A DNA stretch of 32,472 nt. Origin: an uncultured Eubacteriales bacterium (GTDB lineage Bacteria > Bacillota > Clostridia > Oscillospirales > Oscillospiraceae). The stretch covers positions 1 through 32,472 of the forward strand of contig ONNS01000029.1 of assembly GCA_900319275.1 (NCBI GenBank), read 5' to 3'. Positions 24,609 through 32,472 of the stretch are shown one piece after another. The position numbers and the translations under genes are program-made. The notes below the pieces were generated by a model. The model worked only from the letters and a program-made list of their open reading frames with translations. It was not told the DNA's origin and ran no database searches. How positions within the stretch are numbered: the first letter of the stretch is position 1; each line of letters starts with the position of its first letter.

Positions 24609-25445
24609 ATGAAAATGAAACCGATCGCCAAGGTATATACCGCGCTGCTGATGCTCTTTCTGTTCGCGCCGATCGCGATTCTGATCGTCTTTTCGTTCAA
24701 CAGTGCGAAAAGTCTGTCGGTGTTCTCGGGCTTTTCGCTGCACTGGTATCAGGAGCTGCTGCGCGACAGCGAGACGCTCGATGCTGTCCGCAACACGCTG
24801 GTGCTGGCCGTCAGCGCCAGTGTGATCTCGACGCTGATGGGCACGGCCGCCGCCGTGGGCATCTACCGCCTGCGCAGCCGCTACCTGCGCGCCGCACTGG
24901 ACACCGTCACCAACATTCCGATGATCAACCCCGATATCATCACCGGTATCTCATTGATGCTGATGTTTGTGTTTGTCGGCAGATTCTTCGGCGCCGCGAC
25001 CAGCCTGAACTTCGGCACGATGCTGATTTCGCACATCACCTTCTGCCTGCCCTATGTCATCCTGCAGGTGCTGCCCAAGCTGCAGCAGATGGATCACGCC
25101 CTGCCCGAGGCCGCGATGGATCTCGGCTGCACCCCGCTGAAGGCCTTCTTCAAGGTCGAGGTGCCCGAGATCATGCCCGGCATCGTCACCGGGTTGATCA
25201 TGGCCTTCACGCTCTCGCTCGATGACTTCGTCATCAGCTACTTCACCAGCGGCAACGGCTTCCAGACCCTGCCGATCCGCATTTACAACATGACAAAAAA
25301 GACCGTGACGCCGAAGATGTACGCTCTGGCGACGCTGATCTTCTTTGTAATACTGGCCATGCTGCTCATCACCAATCTGATGGACGCCAACACGGCCACC
25401 GACGTGCAGGACGCCAAGCGCCGTCGTAATACTGGTACCCAATAA
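24609..25445 (+). CDS. potC: spermidine/putrescine ABC transporter permease
   Basis: A 278-residue six-TM permease. Landmarks: FSFNSAKSLSVFSGFSLHWY near the N-terminus, IPMINPDIITGISL, EAA loop LPEAAMDLGCTPLKAFFKVEVP and FTLSLDDFVISYFTSG, all typical of PotC/PotI. GGGAGGGG precedes the ATG, 13 nt after potB. About 100 bp, without a clear terminator, separates it from potD. Confidence 0.94.
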   Translation: MKMKPIAKVYTALLMLFLFAPIAILIVFSFNSAKSLSVFSGFSLHWYQELLRDSETLDAVRNTLVLAVSASVISTLMGTAAAVGIYRLRSRYLRAALDTVTNIPMINPDIITGISLMLMFVFVGRFFGAATSLNFGTMLISHITFCLPYVILQVLPKLQQMDHALPEAAMDLGCTPLKAFFKVEVPEIMPGIVTGLIMAFTLSLDDFVISYFTSGNGFQTLPIRIYNMTKKTVTPKMYALATLIFFVILAMLLITNLMDANTATDVQDAKRRRNTGTQ

Positions 25446-25546
25446 AAACAAGACATTCTTTGCCTTTTTTCTATCGGTTTTCAGTATATGTCCGGCAACG
25501 GCGCCCACTGAAATCCCCGCTTACTATTATTACAGGAGGAAAACCC

Positions 25547-26665
25547 ATGAAAAAGAAACTGCTCGCCCTGCTTGCGGCAGCTGCGATGCTGCTCTCCCTC
25601 GCCGTGCTGACCGGCTGCGGCTCGTCAAACGAGACGCTGACGCTCAACGTCTACAACTGGGGCGAATATATTTCCGACGGCTCCGAAGGCTCGCTCGACA
25701 CCGTGAAAGCCTTCGAGGAATACTACCAGAAGGAATTTGGCAAGAAGGTCCGCGTCAATTACACCACCTACGCCAGCAACGAGGACATGTATGCCAAGCT
25801 CTCGAGCGGCGCTGTCAGCTACGACGTCATTATCCCCTCGGACTATATGATCGCCCGTATGCGCGACGAAAACATGCTGCTGCCGCTGAACTTTGACAAC
25901 ATCCCCAACTACCAGTATATCAACGAGAGCTTCCGCAATCTCTACTATGACCCCGACAACCAGTACACGGTGCCCTACACCTATGGCATCGTGGGCGTGA
26001 TCTATAACGCCGCCGCTGTCGATGAAGCGGACGTCGGCGACTGGGATCTGATGTGGAACAGCAAGTACGCCGGACAGATCCTGCAGTTCAACAACTCCCG
26101 CGACGCTTTCGGCACGGCCATGTACAAGCTCGACCTCGACGTGAATACGACCGACCATGCCGTCTGGGATCAGGCGCTCGCCGAGCTGCAGACCCAGAAG
26201 CCCCTGGTGCAGAGCTACGTGATGGACGAGATCTACAACATGATGGAGAGCGGTGAGGCCGCTGTCGGCGCCTACTACGCGGGCGACTACTTCACGATGC
26301 TCGACGCCGAGGCCGATGGCGTGGATCTGTGCTTCTACTACCCCGAGCGCACCAACTACTATGTCGATGCGATGTGCATCCCGAACTGCTGCCAGCAGAA
26401 GGATCTGGCCGAGTGCTTCATCAACTTCATGCTCTCCGCCGAGCCCGCGATCGCCAATGCTGAGTACACCTACTACGCCTCCCCGAACTCCCTCGTCTAC
26501 GAGGACGCGGGCTATCAGGAGGATCTCGGCGAGGAGACCATGGCCATCCTCTATCCGGGCATCGAAAACTTCTCCGAGCTCTACAACACCTACGCCTACC
26601 AGAATCTCGACAACGAGACGCTGAGCTATATCACCACGCTGTGGGAGACGCTGAAAATCGGCTGA
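25547..26665 (+). CDS. potD: spermidine/putrescine-binding lipoprotein
   Basis: A 372-residue polyamine-binding protein. Signal peptide with lipobox LTGC (Cys near residue 24) anchors it to the membrane. Mature landmarks are NVYNWGEYI, NYTTYASNEDMYAKL, YDVIIPSDYMIARM and VPYTYGIVGVIYN, closely following E. coli PotD. GGAGG lies just upstream of the ATG at 25547; the 29 upstream in-frame codons are not supported. It completes potABCD and is followed by a terminator. Confidence 0.95.
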   Translation: MKKKLLALLAAAAMLLSLAVLTGCGSSNETLTLNVYNWGEYISDGSEGSLDTVKAFEEYYQKEFGKKVRVNYTTYASNEDMYAKLSSGAVSYDVIIPSDYMIARMRDENMLLPLNFDNIPNYQYINESFRNLYYDPDNQYTVPYTYGIVGVIYNAAAVDEADVGDWDLMWNSKYAGQILQFNNSRDAFGTAMYKLDLDVNTTDHAVWDQALAELQTQKPLVQSYVMDEIYNMMESGEAAVGAYYAGDYFTMLDAEADGVDLCFYYPERTNYYVDAMCIPNCCQQKDLAECFINFMLSAEPAIANAEYTYYASPNSLVYEDAGYQEDLGEETMAILYPGIENFSELYNTYAYQNLDNETLSYITTLWETLKIG

Positions 26666-26681
26666 TCAATTCAATATCCAA

Positions 26682-26720
26682 GCCCCCCGCCGAATTGATC
26701 GGCGGGGGGCATTCTGTCTT
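26682..26720 (+). terminator. terminator after potD
   Basis: A perfect 10 bp stem GCCCCCCGCC/GGCGGGGGGC (26682-26691/26701-26710) with a 9 nt loop, then ATTCTGTCTT. The T-rich tail is weak but the stem is very stable. Confidence 0.75.
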
Positions 26721-26747
26721 CCCTGATCCATACAGCATGGAAAACAC

Positions 26748-26776
26748 TTGCAATCGTTCCCTTTCTGTGATAGCAT
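26748..26776 (+). promoter_or_regulatory. promoter of the Wzz-like gene
   Basis: TTGCAA (26748-26753), 17 bp, TAGCAT (26771-26776), about 42 bp before the ATG at 26818. Confidence 0.6.
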
Positions 26777-26817
26777 AAATATGTTTTATGACATGTATTT
26801 ATCCAAAGGAGCAGCTT

Positions 26818-28341
26818 ATGATGAATTCTCATCCTTCCAAGTCCATCGTTCCGCGCGATGAACTTGCATACAATGTCAAGGATCTGCTGGTCTATTGCTT
26901 CCAGCACTGGCGCAGCGCGCTCATACTGATGCTGGTTGGCGGTTTGCTGTTTGGTCTGCTTCACGGTATATCCGCCTACCGTGAGGAGCTCTATAACCGC
27001 GAGCTGCTGTCGCACAACTATGATGAGTACCTCTCCATGGCCGACAACGGCGAGGCGCTGAGCGACGACGAGTATAACCACCTCGATTACCTGCGCCGGG
27101 TCGCTGCCATCCAGGCGATCGATCGCAAGAGCGCGCAAATCTCTGACTATGTGGATCACTCCCTTCTGATGCGGATCGACCCCGAGGCCGTTGCAACAGC
27201 CACCGCAACCATCGTCATCCTGCCGACCGATGCCGACGACCTGACCGCTGTCGGGAATCTGCTGTCAGCCTACCGCAGCGCTCTGCTCAACGGCGCCTAT
27301 CTCGACGAGCTGGCCGACTCGCTCTCCACGAAGGGCGAATACCTGCGTGAGTTGATCTCCGTCTCCATCAACGGGGAGATCAAAGCGACGGACAATGACA
27401 ATATCCGCGACCGCATTCGCCGCTGGAACGACTATCAGTTCCCGTTCACCGACGACTACACAAGGGGAAAACTCAATGTACCCTCCTCGGTGCTTGAACT
27501 GCGCGCCATCGCCGCCGAGCCGGACCTGGCTGAGCAGCTGATGGACGCCATGCTCTCCGAGATGACCGCGCTGCAATCCCAGTTCCGTCTGTCTGTGGCA
27601 CCGCACACGCTCTCGACGCTCAACCGCACGATCGGCGTCGTCAACGACAGTGCGCTGATGGACACACAATTGGAGCAGCGGCTTCGTCTTTACGATCTGC
27701 CGTCTCTCCGCAATGCCTATTTCTCCAGGCTCTTGTCTATGAATATCCCGACTGTCTCGGGCGGCAGCGCACAGTCCGCGGCGCTCAAGGACGGCGTCAA
27801 ATCGGCTGTCATCGGAGCCGTGGCACTGTTTATCCTCTACGGTCTGCTGCTCTGCCTGCGCTATCTCTTCTCCGAGCGTCCGCTGACCGAGATCCGTTTC
27901 CAGCAGCACTACCGCCTTCTCCTTCTTGCGGCATTCCGCTCGGCCCCGTCCGCTGTCTACCGCCGGCGCGGACCCTTTGACCGCTGGCTGCGCCGCACCG
28001 ACCGTATGCTGGTGGAGGAGAGCGAGAGCGGTGCTGTCTATGATCTGGCTGCCGGCAACCTGCAGCTCTATGGCGGCGAGCTCCACACGGTGCTGATCTC
28101 CGGTGCCGCCTCTACAGCCGATAAACAGGCCCTGGCCGATGCGCTGGGCGAGCGTCTGAGCGGCGTGAAGTTCGTGCCCGTATCCGACCTGGTTGATATC
28201 CGTGAGCGGATGAAGCTTGCCGATGCAGACGCAGTGATCTTCTTCGAGAGCTTTGACGCCACCCGCTTCCCCACTCTCAGCGACGAGCTCCGGCTGACCG
28301 AGCGTGCCGCCGTCCGTCCGATCGGCTGCGTTCTTCAATAA
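26818..28341 (+). CDS. Wzz/PCP-like membrane protein with degenerate BY-kinase-like C-terminal domain
   Basis: A 507-residue protein. TM1 spans about 34-51, TM2 about 328-351, with a mostly helical extracellular region of some 275 residues between them, the layout of polysaccharide co-polymerases (Wzz/YveK/CpsC). Unlike simple CpsC it continues for 155 cytoplasmic residues. The last 90 look like a degraded P-loop domain: HTVLISGAASTADKQALADAL (residues 423-443) aligns with the Walker A region of CpsD-type tyrosine kinases but lacks GK[ST], and LADADAVIFFESFDATR with PIGCVLQ at the end resembles the kinase's ADAVILVV and GVVLN segments. No Tyr cluster is present. AAAGGAG precedes the ATG at 26818. 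No polysaccharide synthesis genes lie beside it. The kinase relationship is by eye. Confidence 0.6.
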   Translation: MMNSHPSKSIVPRDELAYNVKDLLVYCFQHWRSALILMLVGGLLFGLLHGISAYREELYNRELLSHNYDEYLSMADNGEALSDDEYNHLDYLRRVAAIQAIDRKSAQISDYVDHSLLMRIDPEAVATATATIVILPTDADDLTAVGNLLSAYRSALLNGAYLDELADSLSTKGEYLRELISVSINGEIKATDNDNIRDRIRRWNDYQFPFTDDYTRGKLNVPSSVLELRAIAAEPDLAEQLMDAMLSEMTALQSQFRLSVAPHTLSTLNRTIGVVNDSALMDTQLEQRLRLYDLPSLRNAYFSRLLSMNIPTVSGGSAQSAALKDGVKSAVIGAVALFILYGLLLCLRYLFSERPLTEIRFQQHYRLLLLAAFRSAPSAVYRRRGPFDRWLRRTDRMLVEESESGAVYDLAAGNLQLYGGELHTVLISGAASTADKQALADALGERLSGVKFVPVSDLVDIRERMKLADADAVIFFESFDATRFPTLSDELRLTERAAVRPIGCVLQ

Positions 28342-28375
28342 CACTCCTATTTGATACGGGGATAGTATGATATAG

Positions 28376-28409
28376 AAAAGCCCGAAGCGGGAAAGCTTCG
28401 GGCTTTTTT
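28376..28409. terminator. bidirectional terminator
   Basis: AAAA-GCCCGAAGC (stem 28380-28388) with GCTTCGGGC (28395-28403) then TTTTTT. The A-tract on the left gives a T-tract on the minus strand, so it can end both the Wzz-like gene and the convergent surface operon whose last gene stops at 28423. Confidence 0.92.
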
Positions 28410-28422
28410 ATATCAACCTACA

Positions 28423-29088
28423 TCAGGGCGCATCCGTCAGAATGATCCGCGCACGCGCGCTCGTGATCACGCTTCCGTCAAGCAGATTAAAGACCGCCTG
28501 AATGTACCAGCCGTTGAGTTCAAGAGGCACATGGTGCAGTGACATCGTAAAGGAATAGATGTTCTCTACCACAACGCCGGGGAACTCGTCCATGGCGTTC
28601 TCGAGAGGCACGATCCGCTCGCCCTCGGTGGGCTCGGGATTTTCGCACAGCTGCCAGTGGGTTGAGGCACAGCCGGACGCCATGGCGACGAAGGTCGCTT
28701 TGCCGTTGGTGAGGATCTCCTCATCGGTCGGCTGCTTGATGACCGCCGAATTGGGGTCAAGCGTCGGGGCCGGGCGGGCCGTCGGCCGCGGCGTGGGTTC
28801 CGGGGTAGGCTCGGGCGTCGGTTCCGGTGTCGGCTCGGGCGTCGGCTCCGGGGTAGGCTCGGGCGTCGGCTCCGGCGTGGGTTCCGGTGTCGGCTCGGGC
28901 GTCGGTTCGGGGGTAGGCTCGGGGGTCAGTTCGGGGGTAGGCTCGGGGGTAGGCTCCGGCGTAGGCTCGGGAGTCGGCTCGGCTGTAAAGTACTCCCACC
29001 TCTCCGGCAGGGGCTCCAGTTTTGCGTCGCAAGCCGCCAGCGTCAGTATCATCAAAAGTACCACAGCCGCGGCGAATACTCTCTTCAT
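28423..29088 (-). CDS. lipoprotein with EPTP repeats and Ig-like C-terminal domain
   Basis: A 221-residue lipoprotein: signal peptide with lipobox LAAC (Cys20), a short spacer, then sixteen tandem 4-residue repeats (15 EPTP, one ELTP) and RPTARPAPT. The stiff proline-rich stalk likely spans the cell wall. The C-terminal 100 residues ([21 protein letters not shown], later [15 protein letters not shown] and SARARIIL) have the alternating strand pattern of an Ig-like domain, with two Cys that might pair. GGAGG lies upstream of the ATG. It is the last gene of a four-gene operon. No ligand or function is known. Confidence 0.8.
   Translation of the reverse strand: MKRVFAAAVVLLMILTLAACDAKLEPLPERWEYFTAEPTPEPTPEPTPEPTPELTPEPTPEPTPEPTPEPTPEPTPEPTPEPTPEPTPEPTPEPTPEPTPRPTARPAPTLDPNSAVIKQPTDEEILTNGKATFVAMASGCASTHWQLCENPEPTEGERIVPLENAMDEFPGVVVENIYSFTMSLHHVPLELNGWYIQAVFNLLDGSVITSARARIILTDAP
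28790..28981. repeat. 12 bp minisatellite (16 units) inside the EPTP lipoprotein gene
   Basis: Sixteen units of the form GGNGTNGGNTCN encode the EPTP repeats. Units differ at synonymous positions, and pairs of neighbours recur in the same order, suggesting duplication of larger blocks. Copy number could change by slippage without a frame shift. The opposite strand reads as a false GSGV-repeat protein. Confidence 0.92.
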
Positions 29089-29110
29089 GGTTGCCTCCAG
29101 TCCTCGTATG

Positions 29111-30124
29111 TTACAGCAACTTTTTCAATCCCGGTATCAGCTTCAAAATCCAGGTGACGATCAGGGAAACGAGAAATACCGCCAGGCACAGCCCCAGGAC
29201 AGCCGGCGCCCCGCCGTACCGATAGGGGTCAAAGCCCAGCACCACCAGCACCGCCTTCAGCGCCGCCATGTGCAGCAGATAGGTCCCAAAGGTCAGCCGA
29301 TCCAGACCTTCCAGAAAGCGAGAGCCGCGGGGGTCAATATTGCCCACCAGGGCAAACAGGCCAACCGACTGCATCAGCACCGGCAGAAACGCATAATTGT
29401 TCAGCAGCTTCTTGAGCGGTGCGATCGCATAGAGATAGGCCGCGTAACCGCCGACACCAAGCAGAGCCGTGCCGAGCAGAAACAGCAGCGCCGCGACGGC
29501 GGGATGGATCCTCAGACTGCCGCTGTGGAGCGCCCAGCCCAGGAAAAAGTACAGCGGATAGACCGTATAGGTGCAGATATAGAAGGCCGCCTTTGTGCCC
29601 GTCAGTGTGTTGATCAGCGGAAGCACACACAGAAACAGCGTGTACACGGCCAGCAGATAGCGGATCTCTTTATCCTCGGCATAGGCCGCAACCGGGCGAT
29701 AGGCCGGCAGCAGCAGATACAGCGCGATCATCAGATACAGATACCACAGATGGGACCAGCCTCCACCGGTATATACCTTCAGCAGCGCCTCCAGCGGCGG
29801 CGTTGTGCTGCCGACCAGATAGCGGTCAAACAGATAAAACAGCACCGAGCAGAGCAGCAGCGCCAGCAGCATCCGCATGACATATTTTTTGAAGACCTTG
29901 CCGATCGTGATCTCGCGCTCCGGATCCAGGAGCAGCGCCCCGGAGACCATCACAAACACCGGCACCGCCCACATCATGCAGCTGCGCACCGTCATACCGA
30001 GCAGCATCGGGGTAGAGCCCTCGCCGTAGCTGCCGATGCTGCCGTAAAAGCTGTGCAGTACAACAACGCCGAGGCAGCCCAGCACCCGCAGCCAGGACAA
30101 ATAGGGATAGCGTTCCTGTCGCAT
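29111..30124 (-). CDS. acyltransferase-3 family membrane protein
   Basis: A 337-residue protein with about ten TM helices, of the acyltransferase 3 (OafA/WecH/YiaH) family that transfers acyl, usually acetyl, groups to surface glycans. The N-terminus is typical: [19 protein letters not shown], with the family Arg and His, followed by [13 protein letters not shown] and [16 protein letters not shown]. The start at 30124 has GAGGGAGG upstream overlapping the preceding stop, 13 nt away. The operon context suggests modification of a surface polymer or of the extracellular partners. Confidence 0.9.
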   Translation of the reverse strand: MRQERYPYLSWLRVLGCLGVVVLHSFYGSIGSYGEGSTPMLLGMTVRSCMMWAVPVFVMVSGALLLDPEREITIGKVFKKYVMRMLLALLLCSVLFYLFDRYLVGSTTPPLEALLKVYTGGGWSHLWYLYLMIALYLLLPAYRPVAAYAEDKEIRYLLAVYTLFLCVLPLINTLTGTKAAFYICTYTVYPLYFFLGWALHSGSLRIHPAVAALLFLLGTALLGVGGYAAYLYAIAPLKKLLNNYAFLPVLMQSVGLFALVGNIDPRGSRFLEGLDRLTFGTYLLHMAALKAVLVVLGFDPYRYGGAPAVLGLCLAVFLVSLIVTWILKLIPGLKKLL

Positions 30125-30137
30125 CGTCCATCCTCCC

Positions 30138-30860
30138 TCAGTAGAACAGTCCGTCGGTGAGGCAGCCCTCATTGGGGTCCATGCCCTCTTCTTCCTCGTC
30201 GAGGGCTTCTATCGGGCGTATCGCCGGCTTGGGTGTCGGTGTGGGTGCGGCGTTCGGATCTGCCGTTTCCCCGGCGTTGATCCCGGAAGCGGTACCCGGC
30301 AGCAGCGCGGAGAGATCGACCTCCGCTTTGCCAAACATGGAGATCGTAGCGTGCTCGGCCCCTTTGGTGGATACCTGCTGCCTTGTCGAGAGCGACTGAT
30401 AGCTCAGATAGCCCACGCCCTCTTCCAGCAGCAGCGTTCCCTCGCTCATATCGTCCATCGGAAACTTCGACAGTTCAAAATAGCGCCCGTCGGACAGCAC
30501 CACCAGCATGCGGTATTCCGGCTGCAGCACGGGGCTCTTCTCACCCCGGTCGTCCAGAACCGCGGTATTGGCCTCGCTCACAGCATCATTCGCCGTCGCA
30601 GCCGTGTGCGGATAATAGATATCGATCCAGGTGCCGCTTCGCAGCACATAATCCCGCACCAGCAGGTTCTTCTTGTAGCCCGTATTGGCGCTGATCTCGC
30701 ACAGGGAGAGCGCAATAACGTCCCAACCGGTGCCGTTTCTCAGGCGCAGATGCGTCTCACGGCCGGCAGCAGGAGCAGTTCCCTGCGGCGCGGCACAGCC
30801 GCCGAGTGAGAGGAGGATCAGCAAGGACAGCAGCAGCGATAAAACTCTTTGCCTGTTCAT
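30138..30860 (-). CDS. lipoprotein of unknown function
   Basis: A 240-residue lipoprotein with lipobox LGGC near residue 22. The central part (HLRLRNGTGWDVIALSLCEIS, then SGTWIDIYYP, MLVVLSDGRYFELSKFPM) is beta-rich and I do not recognise a named family. A proline-rich linker (AAPTPTPKP) and a highly acidic end (ALDEEEEGMDPNEG) follow. The ATG at 30860 overlaps the TGA of the transglutaminase-like gene by one base; a GTG at 30863 lies nearer to AAGGAGG and is an equally good start. It belongs to the surface operon. Confidence 0.75.
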   Translation of the reverse strand: MNRQRVLSLLLSLLILLSLGGCAAPQGTAPAAGRETHLRLRNGTGWDVIALSLCEISANTGYKKNLLVRDYVLRSGTWIDIYYPHTAATANDAVSEANTAVLDDRGEKSPVLQPEYRMLVVLSDGRYFELSKFPMDDMSEGTLLLEEGVGYLSYQSLSTRQQVSTKGAEHATISMFGKAEVDLSALLPGTASGINAGETADPNAAPTPTPKPAIRPIEALDEEEEGMDPNEGCLTDGLFY

Positions 30861-32209
30861 CACTCGTGCATTTCCTCCTTGATGTTGTACCTCCAGGTGC
30901 CGCTCTGGCCGTAAGTGATCATAAAGCCGTTGTTGCCCGTCTCGTTTGTGAAGTCGGGGTCAAACACATACGTAGTTTCGTCGATATCGATTTCAACCCA
31001 GGAGTGCGGCCCGTAATTCACTCCGGCGCTCTGATCGCCGACCGGTACAAAGCCGCTGATCTGACGGGCGTCATAGCCCAGCAGGCGCGCCATCTCGCAG
31101 AAGGTGGCGGCCATCACATAGCAGTTGCCCTTGCCCTTGTCGAAGCCGAAGTCGGCAAAGGCGATAATGCCCTCGTCAGGTTTGCGCGGCATGGTCTGAT
31201 CGTGGCGATCATAGGTCAGTCCGGCGGACCAGCGGAAAGCGGCCTCGAGATCCCAGCCGATCTCGTCGAGGACAGCCGCGGCCTTATTGTAGCCCTTATG
31301 GAACTGCTCGCGCAGCTCGAGATAGAGCGCCTCGTCATAATCCTCCCGCGCGATCTCGTCCTTTGTCATGCCTGTCGTGACGAAATACTCCAGCGCGGCC
31401 ACATCGTCGTCCGCAAAGCGTTCGGCGAGCGCGGGATACTGCTGCATGTAATAGGCATAGTCATAAACCGCCGAAAAGTCCGTATTCTTATAGACTGTGA
31501 CGGGCACTGTGATCGACTCGGTGCCGGTCGCCGGCAGTCCGGCGGAGCGTCCGACATAGATATAGTGCATATAATAGCTCTTCAGGTCGTTCTTATACTG
31601 CGCGCGCAGATCCCGGTTCTGGGCGCGGTAGGCGCGCACATTGAAATTCTCGCAGGCCTGATGGCCGAGCTTCATGCCGTAGTTGACAAAGTGGCGCAGG
31701 ATCGCCACATCGTCGGCCCCGTAGAGCGTGATCAGCTCGGGATGCGCTGATGTATAATAACTGTAATTATACACCGGTGCATAGTCGATCCCGTCGAGCG
31801 TTGTGCGGATATCGAGCAGCGATTCTGCGCCGAGACCCAGTCTCCCTTCGGACGAGCCGGAGAAAATAAAATGCAGATAGTAGCGGCGCAGCTCCTCCCC
31901 GTACATCTCGCGCAGATCGGAGTAACGGTTGCGATAGGCGTTCACATTGAAGGATGAGATCGCCTGATCGCCCCTTTCCATGCCGTACTCGACAAAATAG
32001 GCGAGCACTGCGTCGCCGTTCTCGCCAAAAGCACTGACAAGCTCGGGGCGCGTCCGTGTATAGTAGCTGTAATCATATACCAAAGCATAGTCTACACCGT
32101 CATAGACCGTTGTTTTCCCGCCGGCCGCCGCGGCCGTCGGGGCAGCGGCCCCCACCAGGGCAAGCATGACAACTGCCAGCAGAACGGATAAAACCCGGTT
32201 GTGCTTCAT
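30860..32209 (-). CDS. secreted transglutaminase-like protein with three N-terminal YY-x-P repeats
   Basis: A 449-residue exported protein (signal peptide 1-29, AAAAG cleavage region, no lipobox). Three repeats of about 95 residues follow (near 35-128, 138-228, 239-300). Each opens with DYALVYDYSYY-like sequence, a PEL/PAL element and YFVEYGM; the first two continue with FNVNAYRNRYSDLR and YYLHFIFSG, while the third is shorter. The C-terminal domain has the transglutaminase/protease core: GKGNCYVMA (Cys363), GPHSWVEI (His402) and FDPDF (Asp417), a complete Cys-His-Asp triad. Such domains cleave or crosslink peptides; in Clostridia they are often cell wall associated. GGAGG lies before the ATG. 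First gene of the operon running to 28423. Confidence 0.85.
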   Translation of the reverse strand: MKHNRVLSVLLAVVMLALVGAAAPTAAAAGGKTTVYDGVDYALVYDYSYYTRTRPELVSAFGENGDAVLAYFVEYGMERGDQAISSFNVNAYRNRYSDLREMYGEELRRYYLHFIFSGSSEGRLGLGAESLLDIRTTLDGIDYAPVYNYSYYTSAHPELITLYGADDVAILRHFVNYGMKLGHQACENFNVRAYRAQNRDLRAQYKNDLKSYYMHYIYVGRSAGLPATGTESITVPVTVYKNTDFSAVYDYAYYMQQYPALAERFADDDVAALEYFVTTGMTKDEIAREDYDEALYLELREQFHKGYNKAAAVLDEIGWDLEAAFRWSAGLTYDRHDQTMPRKPDEGIIAFADFGFDKGKGNCYVMAATFCEMARLLGYDARQISGFVPVGDQSAGVNYGPHSWVEIDIDETTYVFDPDFTNETGNNGFMITYGQSGTWRYNIKEEMHE

Positions 32210-32266
32210 GATTTCCTCCAGTGATGAATACTGTCCTTCCGCAGAAAACCGATGGTCTTCCTCTTG

Positions 32267-32294
32267 GTTATAACAATCGGTTACAAACTGTTAA
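32267..32294 (-). promoter_or_regulatory. promoter of the surface operon
   Basis: Minus-strand TTAACA (32289-32294), 16 bp, TATAAC (32267-32272), 58 bp before the ATG at 32209. Confidence 0.5.
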
Positions 32295-32380
32295 AAAAGG
32301 TACAGAAATAATATTACCACCCGTTGCGGTTTCTGTCAACAAAGCATGCGCGCTTTCCCCTCTTTTTTTGCCGAAGTGAA

Positions 32381-32462
32381 TTCCCAAAGTAAATTCCACA
32401 GTGGAAAATAAAATGGAATTTAGTTTGGGAAGGGAAATGCGGTAGAATTTAGTCTGGGAAGG
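32381..32462. repeat. iteron-like inverted and direct repeats at the window edge
   Basis: TTCCCAAAGTAAATTCCA (32381-32398) is the reverse complement, with one mismatch, of TGGAATTTAGTTTGGGAA (32414-32431). A third, direct copy follows: GAATTTAGTTTGGGAAGG (32416-32433) recurs as GAATTTAGTCTGGGAAGG (32445-32462), 29 bp apart. The array may continue past the window. Candidate roles are regulator binding sites for a gene to the right or an element end. Confidence 0.7.
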
Positions 32463-32472
32463 AGGTATCCCA

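Noticed and set aside
28559-30160. 533-codon plus-strand open frame with GSGV repeats
   Set aside because: It is the antisense shadow of the EPTP minisatellite and the acyltransferase gene; no ribosome binding site and no recognisable domain after the repeat.

Overview
The window looks like a chromosomal segment of a GC-rich, monoderm Clostridia gut bacterium, most likely Oscillospirales (Oscillospiraceae/Ruminococcaceae). Supporting signs are Rex, MATE and RsmI of Firmicutes type, sigma-A promoters (TTGACA/TATAAT with 16-17 bp spacers), strong GGAGG ribosome binding sites, TTG starts, lipobox lipoproteins, CUT1 sugar ABC genes without a local ATPase, and many palindromic intergenic repeats. 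I see no transposase, CRISPR array, rRNA or tRNA. The placement is inference; no marker gene fixes the species.

Left part, minus strand (105-7288): a PMT-type glycosyltransferase, a HAD-IIA phosphatase, glycerol kinase, then DUF624, an SGNH esterase and an unusual ROK-family kinase. The last three form the left arm of a divergent sialic acid locus. Centre, plus strand (7531-16391): N-acylglucosamine 2-epimerase, an RpiR-type regulator, a sugar ABC importer (binding protein and two permeases), a YhcH/NanQ-like protein, NanA lyase and NagA. Together these encode Neu5Ac uptake and the route Neu5Ac to ManNAc + pyruvate, ManNAc to GlcNAc (AGE epimerase), GlcNAc to GlcNAc-6-P (ROK kinase, inferred) and GlcNAc-6-P to GlcN-6-P. 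NagB, a sialidase and the importer ATPase are not in the window. Three different inverted-repeat elements without coding capacity sit between genes of this locus.

16525-22049 is ordinary housekeeping: PlsC-like acyltransferase + FabG-like SDR, Rex, a MATE exporter (opposite strand), a small zinc-ribbon protein and RsmI. From 22130 a strong promoter drives a highly structured RNA region of about 375 nt that ends in an intrinsic terminator 7 nt before the potA ribosome binding site. potABCD (polyamine importer) follows. This RNA is the most intriguing non-coding feature: either a stand-alone ncRNA or a riboswitch/attenuator leader.

Right part (26818-32209): a Wzz-like membrane protein carrying a degenerate BY-kinase-like domain, then a convergent four-gene minus-strand operon for the cell surface: a secreted transglutaminase-like protein with three YY-x-P repeats, a lipoprotein, an acyltransferase-3 membrane protein, and a lipoprotein with sixteen 4-residue EPTP-type repeats. 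The window ends in a set of short iteron-like repeats at 32381-32462.
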